A DNA stretch of 23,368 nucleotides from a virus. The notes under the pieces were generated by a model. It worked only from the letters and a program-made list of their open reading frames with translations, searched no databases and was not told the DNA's origin. Within the stretch, counting starts at the first letter, position 1, and each line of letters starts with the position of its first letter. A program made the position numbers and the translations under genes. Of the stretch, positions 16,535-23,318 are shown piece by piece. Location: the IMG/VR virus record IMGVR_UViG_3300009161_002937, positions 1 to 23,368 of that record. One strand, written 5' to 3'.

Positions 16535-17274
16535 TCCAACCTTTCTTTTAATTCTGCCAGGCTTAGAGGCCGCAAGTCATCCATGTACTCTCGCAGATAA
16601 ATGTTGTTAGCACACTTAATAAAGTTGTTTTCCCATTCACTTCCTTGTCGTTCCTTCCAGGTATCAAGGACAAGCGACAGCATCTTGCAATGGGATACCC
16701 CATCCAAGATCTTTGTTGCTGTTACTGGGCCAACCTTAGCAAGCCCCTTGATGTTATCTGTGCTGTCACCTGTCAAGATTTGTTGCATCAGCCACTCGTA
16801 GCATTTGCCCTCGTTGTTTTGGTAGAGAGTTCCTGTCTTGAAGTTGTGATGCCAACCGGGAATACAGTTAAGGTCTTTATCTATATGAGAGACTATATGG
16901 CTTTTTCCTTCTTTGACAGCCATTCTGGCCGTGATAGAACAGTAGTCATCTGCTTCTCCATCAACTGATTCCATTGCAAAAGTACGGGTATACTCAAACA
17001 AAGCGTCAATACGTTCTTGAATATCAGGTTCGACCTTATTTACTCGATGGGCTTTATATTCAGGATCTACTTTAAATCTAAAATTATTTTTACCTTTAAT
17101 AAAGATAACCCCAGACCTTGCGTTAGTTTGATTCATGATCTGGTTGATCTTAGAATCCATTTCTTTTTTACAAAGCGCAGGGGACTTCTGGGTATACGCT
17201 ATTTGATAGATAATACTATCAGCATCAATGATTGCTATATCAAAGTGCTCTTGTTCAACATTTTCAATGGACAT
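16420..17274 (-). CDS. 5'-3' exonuclease (FEN/PIN-like, T7 gp6-type)
   Basis: 284 residues from the ATG at 17272-17274. The frame has an ATG 33 bases further upstream (17307), but only the inner one has a plausible ribosome-binding site (GGAAAG, 17285-17290), and it leaves an 11-base overlap with the DNA polymerase stop. Metal-binding acidic residues are Asp17 and Asp19 (IIDADS), the GEADDY cluster, and the two Asp of TGDSTDNIKG; YKAHR is a substrate-contact motif. GLAKVGPVTATKIL is the helix-hairpin-helix of the family. It probably removes RNA primers and degrades host DNA into precursors, working with polymerase and ligase. The last 38 residues are encoded in the overlap with the GIY-YIG gene. 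Confidence 0.9.
   Translation of the reverse strand: MSIENVEQEHFDIAIIDADSIIYQIAYTQKSPALCKKEMDSKINQIMNQTNARSGVIFIKGKNNFRFKVDPEYKAHRVNKVEPDIQERIDALFEYTRTFAMESVDGEADDYCSITARMAVKEGKSHIVSHIDKDLNCIPGWHHNFKTGTLYQNNEGKCYEWLMQQILTGDSTDNIKGLAKVGPVTATKILDGVSHCKMLSLVLDTWKERQGSEWENNFIKCANNIYLREYMDDLRPLSLAELKERLEWKIMDIGLLYQIDPPKPLDSSILSLAQQEDNTLVESN
16540..16546 (-). promoter_or_regulatory. Ribosome-binding site inside the exonuclease gene for the overlapping GIY-YIG gene
   Basis: AGAAAGG on the minus strand, 5 bases before the ATG at 16532-16534. It fixes the start of the GIY-YIG protein within the upstream coding sequence and makes the long overlap credible. Confidence 0.7.
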
Positions 17275-19108
17275 CTGAGTATTTCTTTCCGATATGTGCG
17301 GCACCATTCATACATTTTATGCCGAACCATTTAGGTGCTTCTGTGAAGGCTTCTACTGCAATCTCTGCAACTTCCTCTGTATACTGATCTGGAGTTACAA
17401 CAGCAAATTCATCATGATAGTGTAATACAATGTAGTGGGGTATCTTTCTTTTGAGCAGTTCACGTTTGGCGTATACCACAGCAGCTTTGCAGGTAATGCC
17501 TTCAGCTGTCTGCAGCAGGTAATTTAGGACTTGATGTTTGGATTTGACAAAAACAATTCTACCATCTAAGCCACGGATAAATCCATTTTCTTTTCCGAAT
17601 ATTTCTTCTGTTCTTTTAAACTCATCTTCTAACTTGTCAGTTAATTGTTTCATTCCAGGAATCGAGTCTTGGAACTTCTCCTTTGCTTTGGCACCGACTT
17701 TAGCATCAGTATTGCCAGTAAGAATAGAACCAAGTTTACCAGCCCCGCCGCCAAACAGAAAAGCATAAAGGAAAGGCTTGGCAAGTTTTCTGCTGACTCC
17801 AAGAGCATCTGCGTTGCGTTGATGAACGTCTCCATTGATTACCTCATTTGTAAATGTATCATTATCAATATAGTGGCACAGACCCCGCATCTGATTGCCT
17901 GAAGAGTCAGCTCCTACTATTGATGTTCCTTGTTCGCAGACAAGTAATGATCGCATTTCTTTTCCGTAAATTGAATCAATTGATGGGATGTTTGCAACCA
18001 CTTCATGACGACATCTGAAAGTAGGAGTACCAATAGTCCACATTTTGCCGTGTAATCTTTTATCTGCTGTTGATTGTACACTTTCTATCCATCCTTTTAA
18101 TACCCCTTGTCTGGAGCGTAGTGTGTAGTATTCACTGATTGTAATAGCAGATCCACCTAACTTTTCAAGGGAACTCTCTGTTATCTTAGGTGATTTTTTC
18201 ACAAATTTTCCATTGACCTTTTCAAAGTTCCATTCATCAGGCACCCAGCCTATACTGTATAGATAATCTTTTACTACTTCGATTTGGCCTACTTTACCTT
18301 GTTCAAAAGATATGCGGGAGTATGCTCCTTCAATAGGGCGTTCCTCTTTACCTGACTCCTGAGGGTATCCGAAATGTTTTACGGTGGCAACAGTGTAGCA
18401 ACCGTCTTTACGCCATGCCGGAGATTTACTTTCAAGGCCATCTGTTCTGATGCAACGCATACCAATTAACGGTTCAAGTGTATGCTCAATAGCATGCATT
18501 TTTATTTCAAGATCGTTAAGAAGTTTAACTGCAGCTTCCATATCAAACATCCATCCTGTATGTTGGATGTCTGATTCTATCTTGGCAAACTCCATTTCAA
18601 CATCCATACCTTTGATAAATTCAGGATGCTTTTTTATAATCTTGGTTGCTTCTTCTGCCAAATGCTTATACACTTTGACATTGAGTTCTACATCTCGGAT
18701 ACAGTAGTTAAGCATATCCTTGGTGTATTTGTCCCATTCATCCCAATCAATCTTGGGAAAGCCCAGCTTAGTTCCCCAACCTGCAAGACCATGCTTGTGA
18801 TTACGTTGGTATTGAACCAGCAAAGATAAAATCCAGGTATCAATAACCTTTTGATGAGGCAGTGGATACCAGTTTTTAATTTTTGCCAGAACAACGTTAT
18901 CATACCCAATAACATTGTGACCGAAGATAATGTCTGCTGTGTGCAGGTATGCTAATCCTGCGTCTAAAGAAGGCAGGTCATTATCATGATCGGAGTAAGA
19001 AAGTATTTCACCTGTATCTGCATTGGAAATAACCAGGCACCAGATAGTATTAACCGCAGGCATTAAGCCATTGGTTTCTATATCATATCCCAGTCGTAAT
19101 TTGGTCAT
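17264..19108 (-). CDS. Family A DNA polymerase with 3'-5' proofreading domain
   Basis: 614 residues. The exonuclease domain shows GYDIETNG (Asp9, Glu11), FGHNVIGYDN and YCIRDVELNV (Exo I-III), so proofreading should be intact. Polymerase motif A is GADSSGNQMRG (Asp401), motif B RKLAKPFLYAFLFG (Arg440, Lys444, Tyr448) and motif C HYHDEF (Asp566). Tyr448 is at the position of E. coli Phe762 and T7 Tyr526. Gln406 replaces the Glu (T7 Glu480, E. coli Glu710) that forms the ribose steric gate. It is the replicative polymerase of the phage, with the primase-helicase downstream. Its ATG overlaps the TGA of the metallopeptidase-like gene (ATGA); no strong ribosome-binding site is visible, so coupling is likely. 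Confidence 0.95.
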   Translation of the reverse strand: MTKLRLGYDIETNGLMPAVNTIWCLVISNADTGEILSYSDHDNDLPSLDAGLAYLHTADIIFGHNVIGYDNVVLAKIKNWYPLPHQKVIDTWILSLLVQYQRNHKHGLAGWGTKLGFPKIDWDEWDKYTKDMLNYCIRDVELNVKVYKHLAEEATKIIKKHPEFIKGMDVEMEFAKIESDIQHTGWMFDMEAAVKLLNDLEIKMHAIEHTLEPLIGMRCIRTDGLESKSPAWRKDGCYTVATVKHFGYPQESGKEERPIEGAYSRISFEQGKVGQIEVVKDYLYSIGWVPDEWNFEKVNGKFVKKSPKITESSLEKLGGSAITISEYYTLRSRQGVLKGWIESVQSTADKRLHGKMWTIGTPTFRCRHEVVANIPSIDSIYGKEMRSLLVCEQGTSIVGADSSGNQMRGLCHYIDNDTFTNEVINGDVHQRNADALGVSRKLAKPFLYAFLFGGGAGKLGSILTGNTDAKVGAKAKEKFQDSIPGMKQLTDKLEDEFKRTEEIFGKENGFIRGLDGRIVFVKSKHQVLNYLLQTAEGITCKAAVVYAKRELLKRKIPHYIVLHYHDEFAVVTPDQYTEEVAEIAVEAFTEAPKWFGIKCMNGAAHIGKKYSDVH

Positions 19109-19569
19109 AGTAGATCTTGACCATACATTTCTGTGTATGGGTCTTCAAATAACCTTGCTTCAATTTCGCAAGGAGAAAAGAAGTATGCTTCTTGTTCGTT
19201 ACTTTTATCATATTTTAAACTATTTATTTTAATACCTGTTCTGCCTGTTAGTTCTTGACAAACATGAACCATTTCATGTGATAAGATGTTTATAAATTTA
19301 GCTCTTGTATATTGATTATCATCCCAATCACTTAAGAATGGATCTCGTGTTTGGACTATAATTTTTTTACTATCTTCAGCATAACAGGTCATGCCTGCAG
19401 AGGCTGAATTTTCTTCATAGCTGACAAGACAAAATATAATTTCCTCTATGCTGGTATTTGTTACCATTACCTGAAATCTGCTGCAATAATCGTTTAAGAC
19501 GTTGTTGAACATCTTTTTTATTTCTTTTTCGCAGTCATGAACAGTGGCAACTTTAATTTTAAAAGCCAT
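19105..19569 (-). CDS. Putative HExxH zinc metallopeptidase
   Basis: 154 residues from the ATG at 19567-19569, which overlaps the dCMP deaminase TAA (TAATG) and has AGGA about 9 bases upstream; the ATG 27 bases further upstream is less likely. LSHEMVHV gives the zinc-binding His98-Glu99-x2-His102. SPCEIEARLFE (132-142) offers Glu135 or Glu137 as the third ligand, a pattern seen in small phage and SprT-like metallopeptidases. No signal peptide, so it is cytoplasmic. The substrate is unknown; possible roles are cleavage of DNA-protein crosslinks or of a host protein. The exact family is not certain. It lies between dCMP deaminase and DNA polymerase, overlapping both by a few bases. Confidence 0.72.
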   Translation of the reverse strand: MAFKIKVATVHDCEKEIKKMFNNVLNDYCSRFQVMVTNTSIEEIIFCLVSYEENSASAGMTCYAEDSKKIIVQTRDPFLSDWDDNQYTRAKFINILSHEMVHVCQELTGRTGIKINSLKYDKSNEQEAYFFSPCEIEARLFEDPYTEMYGQDLL

Positions 19570-20033
19570 TAGAATAATCCTGTTTTTCTTAACCATTCAG
19601 GCTCGGCCAGCCTGTTATGGGTATTTGGTTCATTTACAAGAATGTTTGCTTTCTTCAGAAAGTCAATACCTTCTGTGTATTTATAGGTATCCCGGTATAC
19701 TAACCTGTGTATGCCTACTTGTGCTATTAGTTTGGCACATTCGATACATGGGCTTAAGGTGTTGTATAGGGTTGCACCTTCTGTGCTTTGGTTTGATCGT
19801 GCTACTTTTGCTATAGCCTGTGTTTCTGCATGGAGTACTTTGTCAAGCGTCCTTCCTGACGCATCTACTGTGCAATTGTGTTGACCCGGCAGAGTTCCAT
19901 TGTAAGAAAAAGAAATTATGTTTCCATCCTTTACAATTAAAGCGCCTACTTTTCTGTCTTGTGCATAGCTTTGTTGGGATATTAGATCTGCCATTCTCAT
20001 ATAGAATGTATCCCAGTCTGCTTGTGTTTTCAT
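19569..20033 (-). CDS. dCMP deaminase
   Basis: 154 residues. Converts dCMP to dUMP, feeding dTMP synthesis. The zinc site is His68-Ala-Glu70 (LHAETQAI) and Pro95-Cys96-x2-Cys99 (SPCIECAKL), characteristic of the cytidine/deoxycytidylate deaminase superfamily; length and the KVGALIV start fit dCMP deaminase. The ATG overlaps the TGA of the 57-residue gene (ATGA) and has no ribosome-binding site of its own, so it is probably translated by coupling. No thymidylate synthase is in the window; it may lie elsewhere or be supplied by the host. Confidence 0.9.
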   Translation of the reverse strand: MKTQADWDTFYMRMADLISQQSYAQDRKVGALIVKDGNIISFSYNGTLPGQHNCTVDASGRTLDKVLHAETQAIAKVARSNQSTEGATLYNTLSPCIECAKLIAQVGIHRLVYRDTYKYTEGIDFLKKANILVNEPNTHNRLAEPEWLRKTGLF

Positions 20034-20203
20034 TTTAATTTTGGTTTTTTATGGAAGTGGTTTATTGATAAGATTGCTACTGATTCATTGGTATGTAGCT
20101 GCTTATTAAATATATCATCAATGAAATATTTTATGGTATCTGCGTGTGGGCAGTAATCAATCTCAATTTTTACGGTGATCATTGTTTTGTTTGCTTTTTT
20201 CAT
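20030..20203 (-). CDS. Small protein of unknown function (57 aa), first gene after repeat element B
   Basis: 57 residues starting ATG AAA AAA GCA. AGGA (20209-20212) lies 5 bases before the ATG and forms the end of the repeated 19-mer. Its TGA overlaps the dCMP deaminase ATG. It fills the ~190-base gap between the GIY-YIG and deaminase genes. Predicted short strand (MITVKIEIDY) plus helix; basic C-terminus (HFHKKPKLK). No family recognised. The good ribosome-binding site, the ATGA junction and the exact filling of the gap support a real gene. Confidence 0.72.
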   Translation of the reverse strand: MKKANKTMITVKIEIDYCPHADTIKYFIDDIFNKQLHTNESVAILSINHFHKKPKLK

Positions 20204-20208
20204 GGAGA

Positions 20209-20235
20209 TCCTATTAGGTACCGGCTAGTTTAGCC
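20209..20235 (-). promoter_or_regulatory. Conserved hairpin-plus-19-mer element, copy B
   Basis: On the minus strand GGCTA-AAC-TAGCC forms a perfect 5-bp stem with a 3-base loop, continuing into CGGTACCTAATAGGA. TAGCCGGTACCTAATAGGA matches copy A (9911-9929) at 18 of 19 bases. The stem covers the last codons and the stop of the upstream GIY-YIG gene; the closing AGGA is the ribosome-binding site of the 57-residue gene. Between the copies one stem pair changes from A-T to G-C, which keeps pairing. Candidate promoter for a phage RNA polymerase, or an RNA processing or translation-control site; unproven. Confidence 0.55.
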
Positions 20236-20833
20236 TTAGATTAGTGGACATGTTGTAGTAAAAGGGTGATTGCTTTGTCTTTAGTTGCAGTAGCAGCATG
20301 GTTTCTAGTTCTAGCATGGCCTGATCAGAGCCGTAAGCAAGGATTGTTCTTATGAAACAATCTGGATTAACGGCATATTCAGCAAGCATATCCTGAGAAC
20401 TGCAGATATAACCATCGGAAATTGTTCCTTTATGTTTGCCAATATATTTTTTATCAGATTCTGTGTTAACCCACATATACACAAATGCATCTGTGTTGTC
20501 AACTTCATATGCTTTATCTGTGAAAGGCACTTCCACATTATAAGTACCTTCTAAGTGTTCTTTCCATATATCTTTGACGTAGGCAAGCATTGAATCTCCT
20601 TTGGGCGCTCTCCACAACACGATAAATGATTCTTCTCCCTCATTTGAACAAAGATAATCGTATACCCATTTGTTGTATAGACCTTTGAATGTTCGGCCCT
20701 CTGTTTTGGCTGCAATCATTTGTTTACCGGAACTAGATTCAAACGTATCTACTTCATCTACAGTGCATTTGTAAATGTCAAACAGTTTGTCTGAGCCGGT
20801 AATATTTCTCTTTACAGTTTTTAGTAGTTCCAT
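20225..20833 (-). CDS. GIY-YIG-domain protein with unknown N-terminal domain
   Basis: 202 residues. Residues ~1-110 form an unrecognised domain. Residues ~116-202 look like a GIY-YIG fold: FVYMWVN (117-123), KYIGKHKG (129-136), then a GYICSS segment, a Glu-containing helix (MLELETMLLLQL) and Asn194. The first strand reads VYM rather than GIY, and no arginine stands at the usual catalytic place soon after YIG, so nuclease activity is doubtful. It shares general layout (YIG, Y-x-SS, Glu helix) with the 16121-16534 protein and may be a distant paralogue. The ATG overlaps the ligase TAA (TAATG). The stop lies within repeat element B. Confidence 0.72.
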   Translation of the reverse strand: MELLKTVKRNITGSDKLFDIYKCTVDEVDTFESSSGKQMIAAKTEGRTFKGLYNKWVYDYLCSNEGEESFIVLWRAPKGDSMLAYVKDIWKEHLEGTYNVEVPFTDKAYEVDNTDAFVYMWVNTESDKKYIGKHKGTISDGYICSSQDMLAEYAVNPDCFIRTILAYGSDQAMLELETMLLLQLKTKQSPFYYNMSTNLRLN

Positions 20834-21714
20834 TACATATCTATTTTATTTCGGAAACCCAGAAAGATAGGGTGCCGTGGTTTATCTTTTACACCTATAG
20901 GGAAGTGTTTGTATTTAACAATTTGTCCAAGCAAATCAGGTTGATTGTTCCAGAAACTTTCTCGATCTGCCTGATCAAATCCCGAACCGATTTTAAACTC
21001 GATTCCTTTATCGGTCTTGCAGATGAATGCTCCGAGAGTGTTTTTGCCAGATAAGCCAGCTTTAGCAGTTGATCGTTTAGTTCTGCCGAGTTCATTAGTT
21101 TCTGCATTGTTTCCGTTGTACATTTCTTCTTCAAAACCTGTGATGACTGCTTCTGCATCTTCAAATCGTTTAAGTTTGAAGGCATTAGCTTCTTTTATTG
21201 TGCAACGACCATATTTGTATTCAGTTTCTGGGTTACGAATAATTAATCCTTCATAACCTAGTTCAAGCATTTGTTCTTCAAATATAAGTATTTCATATTT
21301 GTTGTTACATACTTTATAATTTAGCACCACAAAATTGGTTATAGCCGGGGCATTTGTGGTTATGTTTGACAGTCGCATATTGTACGGGGTACTTGATTGA
21401 TCCCACATATCAAACACAAAATATTTGAATGGGCCAACTTTATCATGTGACATTACAAACGAGTTGGTATCTCGATACACAGTACTTGATGTGGCATTAC
21501 CTACAATTAGCTCCCCATCAAACCCTTGCAAGGCAAAGCAGTGAGTATTTGCCCATTCTTGAATATGTTTGTTGGGGATAGGTTTGAGTGTACGGCTGAG
21601 TGCTACTCCACCTTGCATTAAACATCTGATTCCGTCAAGCTTGGGAGATACTATTACCGGATACTTTAGATTGTCAAGATCAGGCAGTTCTCGGGGAAGC
21701 AGCATTGGTTTCAT
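20833..21714 (-). CDS. ATP-dependent DNA ligase
   Basis: 293 residues from the ATG at 21712-21714. That start overlaps the upstream TGA (ATGA) and has GGAAAG (21719-21724); a second ATG 12 bases upstream (21726) would place this ribosome-binding site inside the gene. SPKLDGIR is motif I, with Lys25 as AMP acceptor. GFDGELIV (motif III), EGLIIRNP (motif IV) and AFKLKRFED (motif V) follow in order, and an OB-fold domain should follow. It seals nicks between Okazaki fragments after primer removal by the encoded exonuclease. Shorter than T7 ligase (359), within the range of minimal phage ligases. Confidence 0.92.
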   Translation of the reverse strand: MKPMLLPRELPDLDNLKYPVIVSPKLDGIRCLMQGGVALSRTLKPIPNKHIQEWANTHCFALQGFDGELIVGNATSSTVYRDTNSFVMSHDKVGPFKYFVFDMWDQSSTPYNMRLSNITTNAPAITNFVVLNYKVCNNKYEILIFEEQMLELGYEGLIIRNPETEYKYGRCTIKEANAFKLKRFEDAEAVITGFEEEMYNGNNAETNELGRTKRSTAKAGLSGKNTLGAFICKTDKGIEFKIGSGFDQADRESFWNNQPDLLGQIVKYKHFPIGVKDKPRHPIFLGFRNKIDM

Positions 21715-22226
21715 ATTTCTTTCCATGTGCCGGGTTTACGGACAACAGTACCGTAGTCTCCTCGATCATCTTTGAGACAGGTGTGCAGGTCACTGTCAAG
21801 TAGTATAGCACATGATGCCATAACGTGAGCCAGGTGATGAACTTTGCTGTCATGCGCGAAATCTTCACCGTTGAACCAATCAAGCAGGTGACGCATCATT
21901 GCATCGTAGAATACGCTGGAGGTACTACCTGTTTCACGCCAGTTGAACCTGCCATATTTTCTCTCACCATCAGACATTGCAGCACCTAAAGCCAGTAATG
22001 CTACGGGAGGGATATCAGATAGGCGTGGTTTATTTGCAGCAGCAAATGTTTTTAGGTTGGTGTCTACCAGGGTTTTGCTTATACCATCGTTCATTGCCTG
22101 CATTTCAAGGTATTGTTCAATTTCGGTTTTGATATCACGTTCCATTTGTTTATTCATTTCGGTTGACATTTTAGGTTTGTCAGGGAAGAATTCTTTCAGG
22201 AATTGTTTGTCGTAGAAGTCAGTCAC
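21711..22226 (-). CDS. dATP/dGTP diphosphohydrolase-like nucleotide-pool enzyme (DUF5664-type)
   Basis: 171 residues, GTG start. Residues ~65-150 contain KPRLSDIPP, GERKYGRFNW, a MRHLLDWFNGEDF helix and HHLAHVMASCAILLD. This is the pattern I know from the phage dATP/dGTP diphosphohydrolase N-terminal family (formerly DUF5664), an all-alpha relative of MazG-type NTP pyrophosphatases. Likely role: hydrolysing purine dNTPs to tune or clean the pool. Residues 1-60 are helical and charged. The start overlaps the upstream gene by 8 bases. In some phages related enzymes serve modified-purine genomes; no purZ or datZ is in this window, so I do not infer that here. Confidence 0.75.
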   Translation of the reverse strand: MTDFYDKQFLKEFFPDKPKMSTEMNKQMERDIKTEIEQYLEMQAMNDGISKTLVDTNLKTFAAANKPRLSDIPPVALLALGAAMSDGERKYGRFNWRETGSTSSVFYDAMMRHLLDWFNGEDFAHDSKVHHLAHVMASCAILLDSDLHTCLKDDRGDYGTVVRKPGTWKEI

Positions 22227-22467
22227 AATATACGTCTCCGTTTTGATTTATTTTGACATTCTCATATGGTGCTGCAATACGGCGATAGAATTCTAGTTTA
22301 GCGCCTTCAAGAGCACCGACGATATCATTGATAGTTTGGTAGTTTAATTTTTTTATTGCGATGTAGTCGATTAGAAGTGTGGTTATAGAGTAATTTAACT
22401 CTCCTGCATCTTTTGGCGTCATTCCGTCTGCCAGGTTAATACGTTTTTCTGTGTTGATATAAGGCAT
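22219..22467 (-). CDS. Conserved small phage protein (DUF6899-like)
   Basis: 82 residues from the ATG at 22465-22467. The frame is open 21 codons further upstream, but that part overlaps a tiny membrane-protein gene, and the inner ATG comes one base after that gene's stop. AGELNYSIT, INDIVGALEGAK, EFYRRIAAPYE and KINQNGDVY match my memory of a widespread phage family (DUF6899), usually ~80-100 residues and beginning MPYI. Function unknown. The position among replication and nucleotide genes is typical for it. Confidence 0.85.
   Translation of the reverse strand: MPYINTEKRINLADGMTPKDAGELNYSITTLLIDYIAIKKLNYQTINDIVGALEGAKLEFYRRIAAPYENVKINQNGDVYCD
22236..22239 (-). promoter_or_regulatory. Ribosome-binding site deciding a GTG start
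   Basis: GGAG on the minus strand, 9 bases before the GTG at 22224-22226. The next in-frame ATG is 19 codons downstream and lacks a comparable signal, so GTG is the chosen start of the diphosphohydrolase-like gene. Confidence 0.65.
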
Positions 22468-22468
22468 A

Positions 22469-22558
22469 TTAGATGTGGATCTTTTTACGTTTGAATAGTT
22501 GAGCAACGATACATATTGCTCCGAAGACAAGTATACCAGTCCAGATTTTTAGGATCAT
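22469..22558 (-). CDS. Tiny single-pass membrane protein (29 aa), unknown function
   Basis: 29 residues: a hydrophobic helix from about residue 2 to 22 (WTGILVFGAICIVAQLF is its core) followed by a basic tail (KRKKIHI), which by the positive-inside rule would face the cytoplasm. The ATG overlaps the stop of the 35-residue gene (ATGA) and the TAA lies one base before the next ATG. This exact tiling supports it more than its weak ribosome-binding site does. Function unknown. Confidence 0.6.
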   Translation of the reverse strand: MILKIWTGILVFGAICIVAQLFKRKKIHI

Positions 22559-22662
22559 TTAAATCGCTTTAAGTTATCTTGTTTGTCCAGCCAAGGCATA
22601 ATTAGACTTCCTACAAGTAGTGTACCTGCGATTATTCCCCATATGGTAGCTATTATTTTCAT
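22555..22662 (-). CDS. Tiny single-pass membrane protein (35 aa), unknown function
   Basis: 35 residues: a hydrophobic helix from about residue 3 to 25 (ATIWGIIAGTLLVGSLIM) with a charged C-terminus (DKQDNLKRFK). It starts three bases after the stop of the deoxyribosyltransferase-like gene and overlaps the next tiny gene by ATGA. There is no clear ribosome-binding site nearby (AGGA lies about 15 bases upstream). It could be a holin-like, superinfection-exclusion or host-takeover membrane peptide; nothing in the sequence decides this. Confidence 0.6.
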   Translation of the reverse strand: MKIIATIWGIIAGTLLVGSLIMPWLDKQDNLKRFK

Positions 22663-22665
22663 TTG

Positions 22666-23097
22666 TTACAGGAAATATTCCTTTACTGCTTCTACAGCAT
22701 CATCAATTGTGTAATGAATTTCTGTGGCATATTGGGTGATGAATGGGTGGTGGAATTGGTCTTCATCCATCAGCACAATAATGATTTTGTTTTTGGTATG
22801 AGCATGAGCTACTTCTGCTACAGTACCCCACTTTTTACCGGGAAGGTGTTCGCTTAGGTTGGCAAGGATGACTGACGAGTAGGCGATATCTTGCAGGTCT
22901 GCTTTCCAGATACGAGCATCAGCATGTCGTGATTTGCTGCTTACAAATGACACTCTTCGGCACGGATCAAGGCAATCGATATTGGCAAATTTGAGTTTAT
23001 CTTTTGCTTTTAGACGCCAGCTTGTTGCTTGTTCATAGGTGAGACCTTCAATACCTCCTGCAAGGTATACATGTTGAGTGTGCGGGAAGTGTTTCAT
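22666..23097 (-). CDS. Nucleoside 2-deoxyribosyltransferase-like protein
   Basis: 143 residues. VYLAGGIEGLTYEQATSWR is the N-terminal nucleotide-binding loop of this Rossmann-like family; KADLQDIAYSSVILANL and WGTVAEVAHAHTKNKIIIVL are the central Asp-containing and GT-x2-E segments, the Glu being the likely nucleophile. Members move deoxyribose between bases or hydrolyse the N-glycosidic bond of (deoxy)nucleotides, so it probably acts in salvage or in removal of unwanted nucleotides. The ATG overlaps the upstream TGA (ATGA). The substrate cannot be told from the sequence. Confidence 0.8.
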   Translation of the reverse strand: MKHFPHTQHVYLAGGIEGLTYEQATSWRLKAKDKLKFANIDCLDPCRRVSFVSSKSRHADARIWKADLQDIAYSSVILANLSEHLPGKKWGTVAEVAHAHTKNKIIIVLMDEDQFHHPFITQYATEIHYTIDDAVEAVKEYFL

Positions 23098-23318
23098 ACA
23101 GGTGTGACTGGTTGATACCAGAAGTGGTTTTTGTTTGTGAACAGGAATGTTCTTTTTGTTTTATGGAACTTGAATTTTCCTTTATTGGTGTCACCCAGCC
23201 GTTTCATGATCATGGTTTTATCAGGATTGATTTTGAGGATTGCGTAGATACGAACACCCCATCCTACACACCGGGCGTAACCGCCTTCAATGTATTTATT
23301 TGACTGTTTAAACATCAT
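23094..23318 (-). CDS. Small basic protein of unknown function (74 aa)
   Basis: 74 residues, rich in Lys, Arg and aromatic residues, with no membrane segment and no recognised family. Two adjacent ATG codons (23316-23318 and 23313-23315) follow AAGG by ~7 bases; the first also overlaps the upstream gene's TGA. It ends by ATGA coupling to the deoxyribosyltransferase-like gene. The basic, strand-like sequence (GKFKFHKTKRTFLFT) may suggest nucleic-acid contact, but that is a guess. Confidence 0.7.
   Translation of the reverse strand: MMFKQSNKYIEGGYARCVGWGVRIYAILKINPDKTMIMKRLGDTNKGKFKFHKTKRTFLFTNKNHFWYQPVTPV

Noticed and set aside
22600-22640. GGTACACTACTTGTAGGAAG on the minus strand as another promoter-like copy
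   Set aside because: Similarity needs gaps and it lies inside the 35-residue membrane-protein frame.
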